Shown here: positions 48,262 to 56,883 of the stretch, piece after piece
Layout: each line of letters starts with the position of its first letter
Position numbering within the stretch: position 1 is the stretch's first letter
Assembly: GCA_001604005.1 (NCBI GenBank)
Contig: LVAM01000010.1
Coordinates: 1-64,000, forward strand
Direction of reading: 5' to 3'
DNA from: Clostridiales bacterium Firm_07
GTDB taxonomy: Bacteria; Bacillota; Clostridia; Oscillospirales; CAG-272
DNA length: 64,000 nucleotides
Program-made: the position numbers and the translations under genes
The notes under the pieces: model-generated
What the model saw: only the letters and a program-made list of their open reading frames with translations
Databases searched by the model: none
Told to the model about the DNA's origin: nothing

Positions 48262-49047
48262 ATGGAAAATATGACCTATCGGCTCTCGGATTTCGAGGGA
48301 CCGCTCGATCTGCTTCTCGCGCTGATCGAAAAAAACAAACTGAATATCCTCGATATTCCGATCGCGCTCATTTGCGATCAATATCTGGAATTTCTCGAAA
48401 ACGCGCGGGCGATGGATATGGATATCGCCACCGATTTTCTCAATATGGCAAGCAAACTGATGGTGTGGAAAAGCGAAATGCTCTTGCCGCACGAGGACGA
48501 GGGCGCCGAAAAGCCCCCGCGTTTCGATCTTTCCGACATTCTTATCCGTCACCAACACGCAAAAGAGGTCGTGCCGAAACTTTTTCCGCTGTACGCGTAT
48601 TTCGGGGGGCGTTGCGTCAAGGATACCGACGAGATCTCGCCCGACAAAACTTTCGTGGCGGAACAAAAGATCACCGACCTTCTCGCCGCGGTGCGGCGCG
48701 TCAACTCCTATCGGGACACCATTGAAAACGCAAAGACCGCTTTCGTGCCGATGGTCAGCAAACCGATCGTTCCGGTAGAGGGCAAGATCGTGTCCATTCT
48801 CGAAACCCTGCACCTCTTCGGCACGGCTACCTTGCGCGATCTGCTCTCGAACGAGCCGACGCTTGCCGATCTTATCGCCTCGTTTATGGGTGTATTGGAA
48901 CTCATCAAACTGCGCCGGATCCTGATTGAAGAAGGCGACGAAAACGCCGAGAACTCGGTGCACGGAGAAGGCACCTGCTTCTTCATCAACCCCGACGCCC
49001 CGGCGGAAGACGCCGAAGCCGACGCGACCGTTCTTTCAAAGGAGTAA
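48262..49047 (+). CDS. scpA: Segregation and condensation protein A (kleisin)
   Basis: 261 residues. YRLSDFEGPLDLLLALIEKN, then KLNILDIPIALICDQYLEFL, is the SMC-neck-binding N-terminal part. TDFLNMASKLMVWKSEMLLP follows, and a C-terminal winged helix binds the SMC head (VSILETLHLFGTATLRDLLS, VLELIKLRRILIEEG). It bridges the two SMC heads together with ScpB. It ends 3 bases before scpB. Confidence 0.97.
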   Translation: MENMTYRLSDFEGPLDLLLALIEKNKLNILDIPIALICDQYLEFLENARAMDMDIATDFLNMASKLMVWKSEMLLPHEDEGAEKPPRFDLSDILIRHQHAKEVVPKLFPLYAYFGGRCVKDTDEISPDKTFVAEQKITDLLAAVRRVNSYRDTIENAKTAFVPMVSKPIVPVEGKIVSILETLHLFGTATLRDLLSNEPTLADLIASFMGVLELIKLRRILIEEGDENAENSVHGEGTCFFINPDAPAEDAEADATVLSKE

Positions 49048-49050
49048 ACT

Positions 49051-49665
49051 ATGGAAACCGAAAACACGTTGCAACCGATCAAGGACGTTGAGAGCTGCAT
49101 TGAGGCGATCGTTTTTGCCGCGGGCTATCCGATGCCCTATCAAAAACTCTCCGAGGTGATCGGCGTGGGCGTGCGGGAGATCAAAAAATTCTGCGCGCGC
49201 ATCGCGAAACGCTATGAATCGGACAGTACCGGACTGCTCTTTTTGCAGTTTCCCGATTCCTGTCAATTCTGCACCAAAGAGCAATACGGTCCGTATATCC
49301 GCGAAGCGCTGAACGTGCGGCGCGGCGGCAATCTCTCTTCCGCCTCGATGGAAGTGCTGGCGGTGGTCGCCTACAATCAGCCCGTTACCCGCGCCTTTAT
49401 CGACGCCGTGCGCGGCGTGGACAGCAGTTACGCCGTCAACTCTCTGATCGACAAGGAACTCATCGCCGCCACGGGCAGACTTGACGCGCCCGGCAGACCG
49501 CTCCTTTATGGCACGACCGAAAAATTTTTGCGCGTCTTCGGGCTCTCGACGCTTGACGATCTCCCCAAAACCGAGACCGTGCTCCCCCCCAACACGCTGA
49601 CCGATCAACTTGCCATCGAAGTGGACGCCAAAGAGGCACCGCAACAAGAGGACGCCGAGGACTGA
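49051..49665 (+). CDS. scpB: Segregation and condensation protein B
   Basis: 204 residues with two winged-helix domains. IEAIVFAAGYPMPYQKLSEV starts the first. LSSASMEVLAVVAYNQPVTR and RGVDSSYAVNSLIDKELIAA are the ScpB signatures, and TTEKFLRVFGLSTLDDLPKT ends the core. It dimerises on ScpA and completes the SMC complex. AAGGAG before the start. Confidence 0.97.
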   Translation: METENTLQPIKDVESCIEAIVFAAGYPMPYQKLSEVIGVGVREIKKFCARIAKRYESDSTGLLFLQFPDSCQFCTKEQYGPYIREALNVRRGGNLSSASMEVLAVVAYNQPVTRAFIDAVRGVDSSYAVNSLIDKELIAATGRLDAPGRPLLYGTTEKFLRVFGLSTLDDLPKTETVLPPNTLTDQLAIEVDAKEAPQQEDAED

Positions 49666-49695
49666 CGCCCACCCCACAGAAAGGAGGAAAACACC

Positions 49696-50376
49696 GTGCC
49701 CGTCGCGCTTTTCGTGCTTGCCGGCATCTTTGTCTTTTTTCTCCTTCTTCTCTCCCTGCGCATAAAACTCATTTTCACCGTGCGCGAGGAAATGCGCGTC
49801 ACGCTTGCGCTCCTTTGCTTCCGTTTCTCGCTTTTTCCCCGCAAAATAACGCCGCGAAAGGCGCTTCGCAAATACAGAAAAGAACGGCGAAAATCGGCGA
49901 AAAAGGAGAAGAAAAAAGCCCCGACGGGGCACGCGGTCGGAAAGGAAAAAACGGCCGAAAAATCCGAAAAAGCAAGTTTGCTTGAAAAAATCGCGGGGCT
50001 CCGCGCCGTACTTGCCCTGCTGGTGCGAAAAACGGGCAAACACCTGCATTTAAGAACGGCAAAACTGCATATCGCCGTCGCCACGGGCGACGCCGCCTCC
50101 ACGGCGATCCTTTGCGGCGCGGTATCGCAATCCGTGGCGTATATCCTCGCCCTGCTCGATCGCGTGACGAACCTGCACACCAAACCGCGCGAGGTTTCGG
50201 TCTTTCCCGATTATCTTTCGGACAAAAGCCGCGTGGATATCCGTTTTGTGTTTTCCCTGCGCGTCGCGGGGGCATTTGCATTGCTTTTTTCCTTTGTCCT
50301 TGCATATCTGCGGACGAAGGCGCAAAATAAAAGAAAAACCCGCCGCTCTCAAAAGGCGGCAGAAAGGAACTCATAA
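49696..50376 (+). CDS. DUF2953-type membrane protein
   Basis: 226 residues from a GTG start with AAGGAGGA 5 bases upstream. An N-terminal helix (VALFVLAGIFVFFLLLLSLR) is followed by a strand-rich stretch, a very basic Lys-rich segment, and amphipathic parts (HLHLRTAKLHIAVATGDAAS, AILCGAVSQSVAYILALLDR). A C-terminal helix (VAGAFALLFSFVLAYLRTKA) completes it. DUF2953 is usually encoded immediately upstream of ytfJ in spore-forming Clostridia, as here, which suggests a linked function. Its stop shares a base with the ytfJ start. Confidence 0.85.
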   Translation: MPVALFVLAGIFVFFLLLLSLRIKLIFTVREEMRVTLALLCFRFSLFPRKITPRKALRKYRKERRKSAKKEKKKAPTGHAVGKEKTAEKSEKASLLEKIAGLRAVLALLVRKTGKHLHLRTAKLHIAVATGDAASTAILCGAVSQSVAYILALLDRVTNLHTKPREVSVFPDYLSDKSRVDIRFVFSLRVAGAFALLFSFVLAYLRTKAQNKRKTRRSQKAAERNS

Positions 50377-50852
50377 TGGCAGAAGAAAACAAACTGCAAG
50401 ACCTGATCCGCACGTCGCTGGAAAGCATTCGCTCGATGGTGGACGCCAACACCGTGGTCGGCACGCCGATCGAAACGCTCGCGGGCACGACCGTCATACC
50501 GATCTCCAAGATCTCGGTGGGATACGCGGGAGGCGGTCTTGATTTCAACGGCAAAAACGAAACGCCCAAAAACTTCGGCGGAGGCGGCGGAACCGGTCTC
50601 TCGGTACAGCCCGTCGGTCTTCTCTGCGTGCACGCGGACGGCAGTGTGGAACTGATCCCGCTCGGCAAAGACGGCGAGGCCGATCCCGTGGAGCGCATCG
50701 CGGGGCTCATTGACAAAGCGCCCGACATCGCCGCAAAGATCAAAGGGCTTTTCGGCGGCAAAAAGAAAAAGAAGAAAAAAGACGAAGACTTTGAAGCGGT
50801 GAGCGACGCCGCCGTCAAAGCCGCCGACTTTGACAAACCGACAGAAGACTGA
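50376..50852 (+). CDS. ytfJ: GerW family sporulation protein YtfJ
   Basis: 158 residues. LIRTSLESIRSMVDANTVVG, then PISKISVGYAGGGLDFNG, a Gly-rich GGGGGTGLSVQPVGLLCV and SVELIPLG form the YtfJ core. A Lys-rich tail (FGGKKKKKKKDEDF) follows. In Bacillus, YtfJ/GerW is made in the forespore and is needed for lytic-enzyme action in germination. Together with spo0A it is the only sporulation marker in the window; presence alone does not prove spore formation. Confidence 0.93.
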   Translation: MAEENKLQDLIRTSLESIRSMVDANTVVGTPIETLAGTTVIPISKISVGYAGGGLDFNGKNETPKNFGGGGGTGLSVQPVGLLCVHADGSVELIPLGKDGEADPVERIAGLIDKAPDIAAKIKGLFGGKKKKKKKDEDFEAVSDAAVKAADFDKPTED

Positions 50853-50936
50853 TCGGCATAAAAACGAAAGATACCCTCATATATTCTCTTGATTTGCTAT
50901 GCAAACGCTTTGTCCATGCAAACGGGGGTGTTTTTC

Positions 50937-52100
50937 GTGTGCAAAAAGAAACTCGGCGCACTTTTGCTTGCGCTTTGCTGTCTTGTTTCTTGCGTGCGGC
51001 TTTTTCCGCTTCGCGTGCGCGCGGCGGGCGCCGCTGCGGTTTTGCCGGCAAGCGACGCCGCGCCCGTGCCTTTACCACCGCTCTCCGCCGCCTCGGCGAT
51101 CCTCTGCGACGGCGTATCCGGCGTATCTCTTGCCGAGAAAAACGCCGACGCGCGCTTGCCGATGGCAAGCACCACGAAAATTATGACGGGGCTTCTTGCC
51201 ATAGAACGCCTCTCCCCCGACGCCGAGATCACCGTGCCGCCGCAAGCGGTCGGCATTGAGGGCTCCTCGGTTTATCTTTTCGCGGGCGAGCGCATTTCGG
51301 TGCGCACGCTCCTTTACGCGCTTCTCCTCTCCTCCGCAAACGACGCCGCCGTGGCGCTTGCCCTGACGGTTTCGGGCAGCGTGGAGGCTTTTGCCGACTT
51401 GATGAACGCGAGAGGTGCGGAGTTGGGGCTGACAAACACCCGTTTCGTCAACCCGCACGGTCTGCCGGAGGACGCGCACTATACCACGGCGCGCGATCTT
51501 GCGCGCCTTAGTTGCGCGGCGCTTTGTAACCCGCTTTTTGCCGAGATCGTCGCCACAAAGCGTTACACCGCGCCGCAAGAAGGAACGGACGGCACGCGGC
51601 TGTTTCTCAACCACAACAAACTGCTGCGCACCTACGAGGGCGCACTGGGCGTGAAAACGGGATTTACCAAAAAAAGCGGGCGCTGTCTTGTCAGCGCGGC
51701 GCGGCGCGACGGGTTGTTGCTTGTCTGTGTGACCCTGAACGCGCCCGACGACTGGCGCGACCACGCCGCGCTCCTTGATTTTGGATTTGCCAACTACAAA
51801 GCGTTTTCCCCCTTGGTGGAGTCTTTTTCGCTTCCCGTTGTCGGGGGAAAAGGCGACGTCGTTTCGGTGCGCGCGGCAGACACGCCTTCGATCCTCTTTC
51901 CCGCCGCGCACGGGGAGATCACGGTCAAACTTTTCGCGCCGCGCTTTCTGTTTGCGCCCGTCGCGGCGGGAGACGAAGTCGGAAGCGCGGAATTTTTCGA
52001 GGACGGAAAACCGCTTTTTACGATCTCGCTTACAGCGGAAAATACGATAGAAAAGGAAAATACCGTCGGATTTTTCCGGCGCTTTTTCCGCCGACGATAA
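50937..52100 (+). CDS. D-alanyl-D-alanine carboxypeptidase (DacF/PBP5 type)
   Basis: 387 residues if started at the GTG at 50937, which has GGGGGTG upstream and gives a clean signal peptide (CKKKLGALLLALCCLVSCVRLF). ATG at 50916 is the alternative. The penicillin-binding triad is present: STTK (in LPMASTTKIMTGLLAIERL), SAN (in LLSSANDAAVALA) and KTG (in GALGVKTGFTKKSGRC). The C-terminal beta-sandwich ends in the basic RRFFRRR, which may hold it to the membrane. It trims the terminal D-Ala of peptidoglycan stems outside the cell. In Bacillus, dacF is a forespore gene. Confidence 0.92.
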   Translation: MCKKKLGALLLALCCLVSCVRLFPLRVRAAGAAAVLPASDAAPVPLPPLSAASAILCDGVSGVSLAEKNADARLPMASTTKIMTGLLAIERLSPDAEITVPPQAVGIEGSSVYLFAGERISVRTLLYALLLSSANDAAVALALTVSGSVEAFADLMNARGAELGLTNTRFVNPHGLPEDAHYTTARDLARLSCAALCNPLFAEIVATKRYTAPQEGTDGTRLFLNHNKLLRTYEGALGVKTGFTKKSGRCLVSAARRDGLLLVCVTLNAPDDWRDHAALLDFGFANYKAFSPLVESFSLPVVGGKGDVVSVRAADTPSILFPAAHGEITVKLFAPRFLFAPVAAGDEVGSAEFFEDGKPLFTISLTAENTIEKENTVGFFRRFFRRR

Positions 52101-52113
52101 AGGATATTATACA

Positions 52114-52851
52114 ATGGAAGAAATTCGTTTGCAAAAGTGGTTTACCGATTGCGGCGTACTCTCGCGGCGCGCCGCGGAAGAAGAGATACGCGCGGGACGC
52201 GTTCAGGTCAACGGCGCGACGGCAACGATCGGACAGAAGATCGCCCCCGGCGTCGACGTCGTTCTCTTTCGCGGCAAGCCCGTCACGCCGAAAAGTGCGC
52301 CGCACCGCTATCTGATGCTCAACAAACCGCGCGGATACGTGACCACGATGCACGACGAAAAAGGGCGCCCGACCGCCGCGCAACTCTTATCCTCTCTCGG
52401 CACGCGCCTTTACCCCGTGGGACGGCTGGATATGAATTCCGAAGGGCTTTTGCTCTTTACCGACGACGGGGCGTTCACCGAACGCCTGACGCACCCGCGC
52501 CACGACGTTCCGAAGATCTACGCGGTGACCGTTCAAGGCGCCGTCCATCCCGACGCGATCGCGCGCCTTCGCGAGCCGTTTTTGCTGGACGGATACCGAA
52601 CGCGCCCCGCGCGCGTGACGTCGCGCGCGTCAGGAGACGACACTCTGCTTGAAATCGAACTTTACGAGGGCAGAAACCGCCAAATACGCCGTATGTGCCG
52701 CGCGTGCGGGCTTACGGTCCTGCGCCTTGTGCGCGTGGCGATCGGCAAGGTGCGTCTCGGAGATCTTGAAATCGGCAAATTCCGCGACCTCACGCCCGCG
52801 GAAGTCCGCTATTTGAAAGGAAACGAAAATGATACAGGTACAACCGATTGA
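52114..52851 (+). CDS. rluB: Pseudouridine synthase, RsuA/RluB family
   Basis: 245 residues. The S4-like domain EEIRLQKWFTDCGVLSRRAA (about 1-60) precedes the catalytic domain. The active Asp is in YPVGRLDMNSEGLLLFTDDG. YLMLNKPRGYVTTMHDEKGR, then LYEGRNRQIRRMCRACGL, are family blocks. It probably makes a 23S rRNA pseudouridine near the A site; RluB versus RsuA specificity is inferred. Its end overlaps the GNAT-like gene. Confidence 0.94.
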   Translation: MEEIRLQKWFTDCGVLSRRAAEEEIRAGRVQVNGATATIGQKIAPGVDVVLFRGKPVTPKSAPHRYLMLNKPRGYVTTMHDEKGRPTAAQLLSSLGTRLYPVGRLDMNSEGLLLFTDDGAFTERLTHPRHDVPKIYAVTVQGAVHPDAIARLREPFLLDGYRTRPARVTSRASGDDTLLEIELYEGRNRQIRRMCRACGLTVLRLVRVAIGKVRLGDLEIGKFRDLTPAEVRYLKGNENDTGTTD

Positions 52852-53221
52852 AAATAAAGATGAGCAAAAAGCGCTGTGCGCTCTTTGCCGCGCGGACTTT
52901 CTCCCCGACGCGCTTGCCTACCGCGCGCTGGACGACGCGGGAAACGTGACCGGCATTTGTCAATTCTTTCTCGACGACAAGGGCGGGCATATCACGCATA
53001 TCGCCGCGCCCCAAGGCAAAGACGACGCCGACACGCTGTTTCTGCTCGGACGCTCGGCGCTCAATTTTATGGATCTGTGCGGCGCAAAGACGGCGTTTTT
53101 TGAAGGGGACGGGCTTTCGCGCGAACTTCTTCTCCGCATCGGGTTTACAACGAAAACCGAGATACCAAGCGTTTCCCTGGAAGGCTTTTTTACGCACCCG
53201 TGTCAGCACCACGCACATTAA
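52829..53221 (+). CDS. Small protein with GNAT-like fold, function unknown
   Basis: 130 residues, overlapping rluB by 23 bases. VTGICQFFLDDKGGHITHIA, then ALNFMDLCGAKTAFFEGDGL, then LLLRIGFTTKT resembles the beta4-beta5 and C-terminal part of GNAT acetyltransferases. The Q/RxxGxG/A acetyl-CoA loop is not clear, so activity is uncertain. AAAGGAAACGAAA precedes the ATG. Last gene of the lon-engB-lysA row, followed by a terminator. Confidence 0.6.
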   Translation: MIQVQPIENKDEQKALCALCRADFLPDALAYRALDDAGNVTGICQFFLDDKGGHITHIAAPQGKDDADTLFLLGRSALNFMDLCGAKTAFFEGDGLSRELLLRIGFTTKTEIPSVSLEGFFTHPCQHHAH

Positions 53222-53251
53222 GCCGCATATATTGTCGAAAAAACGCAAAAC

Positions 53252-53296
53252 AAAACGACGGTTGGTAATTTTTACCAAATATGCCGTCGTTTTTTT
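53252..53296 (+). terminator. Terminator before spo0A
   Basis: AAAACGACGG...CCGTCGTTTTTTT, with an inner GGTAA/TTACC stem. Confidence 0.85.
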
Positions 53297-53321
53297 GTGG
53301 CAAATTTTATGTTGGAAATGC

Positions 53322-53350
53322 TTGTAATTTTTGGAAAAATATGGTAATAT
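53322..53350 (+). promoter_or_regulatory. Promoter of spo0A
   Basis: TTGTAA (53322-53327), 17 bases, TAATAT (53345-53350). A single TGTCGAA, matching the 0A-box core, lies at 53233-53239; one 7-mer may be chance. Confidence 0.55.
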
Positions 53351-53388
53351 AGTGACAGCAACAACAAATGCAACGGAGGAAATGAAAA

Positions 53389-54171
53389 ATGGATCTCAAC
53401 ACAAAAATTCTGATAGCCGATGAAAGCGCCGCGGAGCGGCAAGCACTGCGGGAGGGTCTGACACGCGCGGGCTTTCGTCTGACCGATGAGGCGGAAAACG
53501 GTGAAGCGGCGCTGTTCAAACTGATGCACGAGCACTACGACGCGGTACTCTTAAATATGATGCTGACGCGCCTGGACGGGATCGGGGTACTGCGCGCCTG
53601 CCAAGCACACGACTTTTCGCCCCAGCGCGCACCGGTCTTTCTTGTGCTCTCTCCCGTGGCAAATCAAACGATGATCGCGGAGGCGATCGCGGCGGGTGCG
53701 GACTCCTTTTTGATGAAACCCTTTGATATGAACAGTTTGTGCGAGCACCTGCGCCGACTGCTGGAAGCGCGGGGAAAAGAGGAAACGGGCGCACAAGTGA
53801 CGTTGCCGAACGCCGCGCCGGATATGGAGACGCAGGTGACGAAGATCATTCATCAGATCGGCGTGCCGGCGCATATCAAGGGATATCAATATCTGCGCAC
53901 CGCCATTTTGCTGACCATTGAGGACGGCGACATCATCAACAGCGTGACAAAAGTGCTCTACCCCAGCGTCGCCAAAAAATATCAGACGACCACCAGCCGC
54001 GTGGAGCGCGCCATTCGCCACGCGATCGAAGTGGCGTGGGACAGGGGCGACGTCGACACGCTCAACTCTTATTTCGGCTATACGATACAAAATAACCGCG
54101 GAAAGCCGACAAACAGCGAGTTTATCGCGATGATCGCCGACAATTTGCGTCTCAAATACAAAATGTATTGA
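53389..54171 (+). CDS. spo0A: Sporulation master regulator Spo0A with an Asn at the phosphoacceptor position
   Basis: 260 residues; GGAGG upstream. The C-terminal DNA-binding domain (about 145-260) is highly conserved: [20 protein letters not shown], then [18 protein letters not shown], then [18 protein letters not shown]. The receiver (1-125) keeps the acidic pair (IADES, D11/E12) and the lysine (LMKPF). The segment aligned with LDIIMPHLDG of B. subtilis reads [10 protein letters not shown], so Asp56 is Asn56 (codon AAT, 53554-53556), MPH is LTR, and the switch Thr is Ser (VLSPVA). Phosphorylation at the normal site is therefore not expected. Either the protein works without phosphorelay or has lost it. 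Confidence 0.96.
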   Translation: MDLNTKILIADESAAERQALREGLTRAGFRLTDEAENGEAALFKLMHEHYDAVLLNMMLTRLDGIGVLRACQAHDFSPQRAPVFLVLSPVANQTMIAEAIAAGADSFLMKPFDMNSLCEHLRRLLEARGKEETGAQVTLPNAAPDMETQVTKIIHQIGVPAHIKGYQYLRTAILLTIEDGDIINSVTKVLYPSVAKKYQTTTSRVERAIRHAIEVAWDRGDVDTLNSYFGYTIQNNRGKPTNSEFIAMIADNLRLKYKMY

Positions 54172-54200
54172 AAAAAAGCCCGCCTTGCGGCGGGCTTTTT
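54172..54200. terminator. Bidirectional terminator between spo0A and lnt
   Basis: AAAAAGCCCGCC, TTGC, GGCGGGCTTTTT: a perfect stem reaching into the lnt stop codon. Confidence 0.93.
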
Positions 54201-55768
54201 CAATCTCTTTCTCTTCGGCGGCATAGGAGCGTGTGCGCCGGCAGGGAGAGGAGAAAGATCAAAAAGAACGCGATCAGCCAGTTTCCGCACACCGTATACG
54301 GGGTTCGCGCGGTCGTGGGCGTGATCTCCCCCATCGACATTCCCTCCGTCAGGGCGGGGACGACGGAGCTGACGCTTCCGTCGGCGGCGATCACGGCGGA
54401 GATGCCGGTGTCCGCCGCGCGCACGATGGGACGACCGCTCTCCACGGCGCGAAGACGCGCTTGCGAAAGGTGCATCGTGGCGGCGGCGGAATCGAGAAAC
54501 CACGAATCGTTGGTGGGGAGTACGAAAAACTCCGCACCGTCCCGCGCGGAATCGCGCGTCAAGCTCTCGTAGATCGAGTCAAAGCAAATGAGCGTGCCCA
54601 TTTTCCCCGCAGGCGTTTCGATGACGGCACTGCTCTCTCCCGCCACAAGGTCGTCGTCAAGCATGCCGACGTCGGCAAGCGGCGGGATCAGCGTTTCCAC
54701 CAAACCGCGAAGCGGCACGTATTCTCCGAAAGGTACAAGATGGCGCTTGCGATAGACGGTTTCGGACACCGTGCCGTCCGGAAAGACCGCGAAAACGGCG
54801 TTTGCCTGCGCCTCGCCCGTGTCCTCAAACGCGCCGCACACCACCGTCACGCGGTAGGTGACGGCAAGCCGGACGATATATTTGCCGAGCGGGGTTTCGG
54901 CGCTGAAATTTTCGGGGATAAAGGTTTCGGGAAAAACCACCATGTCGGCGCCCCACACCGCCGCTTCGGCGGTATAGCGCTCATAAATTTCAAGGCTTTT
55001 TGCGCGGCTGTCGGACTCCCATTTGCGAGAAGAGCCGAGATTGCCCTGCACGGCGGCGACTTTGACGCTCTCTTTCCCTTTCGGCTGTGCCGCCGCATAT
55101 CCGATGCCGCCGAGGGCGACGTTCAGAAGAAAAATCGAAAGCGCGCACACCGCCGCAATCTTCACGCGGTCAAGATGCAACACGGCAAACGCGACGTATC
55201 CCCCCACACATAGCACGGAAAAGGTGATCAGATACGAGCCCGCGATCGCCGCGCCGTTGAGGAGCACGCCGCACGCGCTCTGCCCGAGCGAGAGCCGCCC
55301 CCACGGAACGCCCGCGAAAGTCAGCGTCTGCAACCACTCGAAAACCGCATAAAGGGCGGCAAAAACCGCGGGGGTAAGAAGCGGAACGCGCCGCACGAGG
55401 CGCGTTGTCGACAAGAGGTGAAAAAGCGGAAAGACGAACGCCGCCACCACCGCTTGCAGGAGCGAGAGCCCCAACCAAAAAAAGATGACGAGAAAAAGAG
55501 CCGTACTCTTCTCCACTCCCGCAAAATCCATCGGATAAAGCGCGAAAAACCAATGAAAAACCACCAGATAAAAGGTATAGAAAAAGAGAAATCCATAGGC
55601 ATAATACCGTCCGAAAACGCGCTTTTCGGGCGGTTTTTTACCGAAAAGAAAGAGGAGCGCCGGAAAGGCGGCGATCCATTCGAGAAAGCCGATCTTCGGG
55701 AAAATGAGGGTAAGGGCAAGCAGTGCCGCCCCGCACGGCAACAGCAAAAACGCCATTCTTTTTTGCAC
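54200..55768 (-). CDS. lnt: Apolipoprotein N-acyltransferase
   Basis: 522 residues. About seven N-terminal membrane helices (1-210, e.g. MAFLLLPCGAALLALTLIF), one helix at the very C-terminus (LIAFFLIFLLSLPAHTLL), and between them a nitrilase-fold extracytoplasmic domain. The Glu-Lys-Cys triad is visible: Glu in MVVFPETFIP, Lys in YRKRHLVPFGEYV, Cys in LICFDSIYESL. It N-acylates diacylglyceryl-cysteine of lipoproteins. Lnt is scarce in Gram-positive Firmicutes but occurs in some Clostridia. The LRR lipoprotein at 58-61 kb would be a client. Confidence 0.93.
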   Translation of the reverse strand: MQKRMAFLLLPCGAALLALTLIFPKIGFLEWIAAFPALLFLFGKKPPEKRVFGRYYAYGFLFFYTFYLVVFHWFFALYPMDFAGVEKSTALFLVIFFWLGLSLLQAVVAAFVFPLFHLLSTTRLVRRVPLLTPAVFAALYAVFEWLQTLTFAGVPWGRLSLGQSACGVLLNGAAIAGSYLITFSVLCVGGYVAFAVLHLDRVKIAAVCALSIFLLNVALGGIGYAAAQPKGKESVKVAAVQGNLGSSRKWESDSRAKSLEIYERYTAEAAVWGADMVVFPETFIPENFSAETPLGKYIVRLAVTYRVTVVCGAFEDTGEAQANAVFAVFPDGTVSETVYRKRHLVPFGEYVPLRGLVETLIPPLADVGMLDDDLVAGESSAVIETPAGKMGTLICFDSIYESLTRDSARDGAEFFVLPTNDSWFLDSAAATMHLSQARLRAVESGRPIVRAADTGISAVIAADGSVSSVVPALTEGMSMGEITPTTARTPYTVCGNWLIAFFLIFLLSLPAHTLLCRRRERD

Positions 55769-55783
55769 GGCGGCACCTCCTTT

Positions 55784-56743
55784 TCACATAAAATCTTTCA
55801 AAAACCACACCGTATCGGGGGATATGGCAAACTCTCTGCCCCGCAAATATCCGAGCGTGCCCGCGTCGTCCGCAAAATCAAAGCGGAGCCGCACCGCGTA
55901 AAGCGCCTGATGTTTGTACCCGCGCGCGCGGTCTTTTTTGTTTTCGCCGTATTTGCCGTCGCCGAGAAGCGGGTGCCCGACGTGCGCGAGATGCGCGCGG
56001 ATCTGATGCGTTCTGCCCGTTACAAGTTCCACTTCAAGCAGCGAGTTTCCGCCCCGCTCGGCAAGTACGCGATAGCGCGTGACGATCTCTTTGGCGCCGT
56101 TTTTCGGGCGGTCGAAGATCGAGACCATTTTGGCGGTGCTGTCTTTTTGAAGATAGGCGTGCAGTTCGTCGGCGCGGCGCGGCATTTTGCCCGACACCGC
56201 GCAATAATAAAACTTGGCGATCTCGTTGTTGCGAATGCGCTCGTTCATCTCGCGGAGCGCCGCCGCGTTCTTGGCGGCGATCACGATGCCGCCCGTGTTG
56301 CGGTCGATGCGGTTGCAAAGCGCGGGGGCAAAGGAGTTCTCCGCGTCGGGGTCATACTCGTTTTTCTGATACAGGTACGCTTGTATATGCAAAATGAGCG
56401 TATTTTCGCCGCCCTCGTCGCCCTCGTGCACCAAAACCCCCGCGGGCTTGTGCAAAAGCATTACGTTGTCGTCTTCGTATACGATCGACAAACGGGGGCG
56501 TATATTGCGGAGCGTTTCCGCCTCGCCCGTGGGCGGGGCGAAAAACTCGTCGCGGATAAAGAGCGTGATCTCGTCGCCCCGAGAAAGCATTTGATTCTCT
56601 TTGGCGCGCGCGCCGTTCACCTTGATCTTTTTGGTGCGAATATCTTTGTAAAGGAGCGATTTCGGCAGTCCTTTCACGCTTTTCGTGAGAAACTTGTCCA
56701 GTCGCTGTCCCGCGTCGTTTTCGCCCACGATCAGTTTTCGCAT
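55784..56743 (-). CDS. Pseudouridine synthase, RluA family (RluC/RluD-like)
   Basis: 319 residues from the ATG at 56743 (GGGGGGTG upstream). An N-terminal S4-like domain (AGQRLDKFLTKSVKGLPKSL) is followed by the catalytic domain, with the active Asp in CNRIDRNTGGIVIAAK. VTGRTHQIRAHLAHVGHPLL is the family C-terminal motif, and VMLLHKPAGVLVHEG precedes the active site. Family members modify 23S rRNA or tRNA; the site is not predictable. It lies 15 bases upstream of lnt. Confidence 0.94.
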   Translation of the reverse strand: MRKLIVGENDAGQRLDKFLTKSVKGLPKSLLYKDIRTKKIKVNGARAKENQMLSRGDEITLFIRDEFFAPPTGEAETLRNIRPRLSIVYEDDNVMLLHKPAGVLVHEGDEGGENTLILHIQAYLYQKNEYDPDAENSFAPALCNRIDRNTGGIVIAAKNAAALREMNERIRNNEIAKFYYCAVSGKMPRRADELHAYLQKDSTAKMVSIFDRPKNGAKEIVTRYRVLAERGGNSLLEVELVTGRTHQIRAHLAHVGHPLLGDGKYGENKKDRARGYKHQALYAVRLRFDFADDAGTLGYLRGREFAISPDTVWFLKDFM

Positions 56744-56826
56744 CGCGCTCACCCCCCGTCTGCGCTTATTATACTCCATCGCGCCGCGTTTTGCAAGCCC
56801 GCGGCGGGCATTTTTTCACTTTGCGG

Positions 56827-56855
56827 TTGACCGCGCGCGGAAAGCGTGCTACAAT
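56827..56855 (+). promoter_or_regulatory. Promoter of mtaB
   Basis: TTGACC (56827-56832), 17 bases, TACAAT (56850-56855). Confidence 0.75.
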
Positions 56856-56883
56856 AGAGAAAAGTGCCGAAAAAGGAGTCCTT

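Noticed and set aside
53233-53239. 0A box proving Spo0A autoregulation
   Set aside because: TGTCGAA is a single 7-mer far upstream of the promoter and before a terminator; chance occurrence cannot be excluded.
55418-56830. 470-residue plus-strand ORF
   Set aside because: Antisense of lnt and the RluA-family gene; overlaps the mtaB promoter.
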